From: an uncultured Chromatiaceae bacterium
GTDB taxonomy: Bacteria > Pseudomonadota > Gammaproteobacteria > Enterobacterales > Alteromonadaceae
Reading direction: 5' to 3'
DNA: 23,696 nucleotides
Assembly: GCA_937978655.1 (NCBI GenBank)
Contig: CALJUX010000025.1
Location: forward strand, 1-23,696
The notes beneath the pieces were generated by a model. It was not told where the DNA came from and did not search any database. It saw nothing but the letters and a program-made list of their open reading frames with translations. A program made the translations under genes and the position numbers. Positions 23,166-23,696 of the stretch are shown here, in pieces (the first letter of the stretch is position 1; each line of letters opens with the position of its first letter).

Positions 23166-23645
23166 ATGGCTCAGAACGTTTATCAGTTTATCGATGTAAA
23201 GCGGGTGGACCCACCGAAAAAATCGCTGGATGCCCGCACTATTGAGTTTGTTGAAATCTATCAGCCGATGACCGAGACCCAGGCGGCCGGTCAGGCTGAC
23301 CGTTGTCTGGACTGCGGCAACCCCTATTGCGAATGGAAATGCCCGGTGCATAACTACATTCCGCAGTGGCTGAAGCTGGCCAATGACGGCCGTATTGTTG
23401 AAGCAGCCGAGCTGTCGCATAAAACCAACTCGTTGCCGGAAGTGTGTGGCCGGGTGTGTCCGCAGGACCGGCTTTGTGAAGGCGCCTGTACGCTGAACGA
23501 AGGTTTTGGTGCTGTCACTATCGGCTCTATTGAGAAGTACATCACCGACAAAGCCTTTGAGATGGGCTGGCGGCCGGATTTATCCGCCGTAGTTAAAACC
23601 GACAAAAAAGTTGCAGTCATTGGCGCAGGACCGGCCGGTTTAGCT
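23166..23645 (+). CDS. gltD: Glutamate synthase small subunit GltD, 5' part only
   Basis: The first 160 codons of a protein normally about 470 aa long. GltD passes electrons from NADPH through FAD and 4Fe-4S clusters to GltB. The visible part has the N-terminal iron-sulfur cysteines (CLDCGNPYCEWKCP and CGRVCPQDRLCEGAC) and the beginning of the FAD-binding Rossmann motif VAVIGAGPAGLA. The start is clear: the GltB stop overlaps TAAGGAGG, with ATG 5 bases later. The open frame continues beyond 23645 without a stop, but those codons come from sequencing adapter, not from the gene. The truncation is a data artefact, not a biological mutation. Confidence 0.95.
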
Positions 23646-23696
23646 AGATCGGAAGAGCAAACGTCTGAACTCCAGTCACGAATCACCATCTCGTAT
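23646..23696 (+). other. Illumina TruSeq adapter read-through (not genomic)
   Basis: From 23646 the sequence is AGATCGGAAGAGC and continues as the TruSeq index adapter through CCAGTCAC (ends 23679), with one mismatch (GCAAACG where the adapter has GCACACG). Then come eight index bases GAATCACC (23680-23687) and ATCTCGTAT (23688-23696), the constant part that follows the index. The reverse strand encodes RDWSSDVCSSDL, a peptide I know as a database marker of this contamination. Confidence 0.98.

Noticed and set aside
23354..23689. Minus-strand open frame of 111 codons at the contig end
   Set aside because: Its start lies in sequencing adapter (RDWSSDVCSSDL) and the rest is antisense to gltD.
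1..23696. CRISPR arrays, tRNA/rRNA genes and insertion sequences
   Set aside because: No regularly spaced repeats, no tRNA or rRNA stretches and no transposase-like frames were found by reading both strands.

Overview
The window reads as one contig end from a gammaproteobacterium. Several proteins look like close relatives of Escherichia coli proteins (GcvA, YggX, ArcA, RlmM, MutY, GltB). Gene content and style suggest the Alteromonadales/Chromatiales group, perhaps a Rheinheimera- or Alishewanella-like organism; this is inference, as there is no rRNA in the window. The last 51 bases (23646-23696) are not genomic. They are an Illumina TruSeq adapter with an index, so gltD is cut artificially.

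Layout. (1) 161-1174: a secreted DUF481-type outer-membrane barrel protein. (2) 1446-4334, plus strand: a five-gene cassette of two DUF2589-like paralogues, two small unrecognised proteins and an N-acetylmuramidase with a peptidoglycan-binding domain but no signal peptide. This is the least described part of the window. (3) 4380-8891, minus strand: a tight run mutY, yggX, gcvA, an alpha/beta hydrolase, ygdD (DUF423) and rlmM. (4) 9046-10829, plus strand: trmB and rsmC, overlapping by one base and ending in a strong terminator, then a convergent DUF3293 gene. (5) 11485-16844: a respiratory-control cluster with a CHASE8/HAMP histidine kinase, arcA with a clear promoter and palindromic operator, and convergent arcB with a small TPR gene at its end. 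(6) 17340-18266: folE2, with a long upstream region carrying two candidate promoters and an inverted repeat, and a strong terminator. (7) 18681-23645: gltB and the start of gltD, preceded by a long leader with a perfect HexR-like palindrome.

How the genes fit together. The backbone is housekeeping: rRNA/tRNA methylation (RlmM, RsmC, TrmB), oxidative DNA repair and iron handling (MutY, YggX), glycine-cleavage control (GcvA), redox control (ArcA/ArcB), folate/queuosine precursor synthesis (FolE2) and ammonia assimilation (GltBD). The points of novelty are the DUF2589-muramidase cassette, a second kinase next to arcA, an ArcB that seems to lack one of the two redox cysteines known from E. coli, and three well-formed palindromic operator candidates upstream of arcA, folE2 and gltB.
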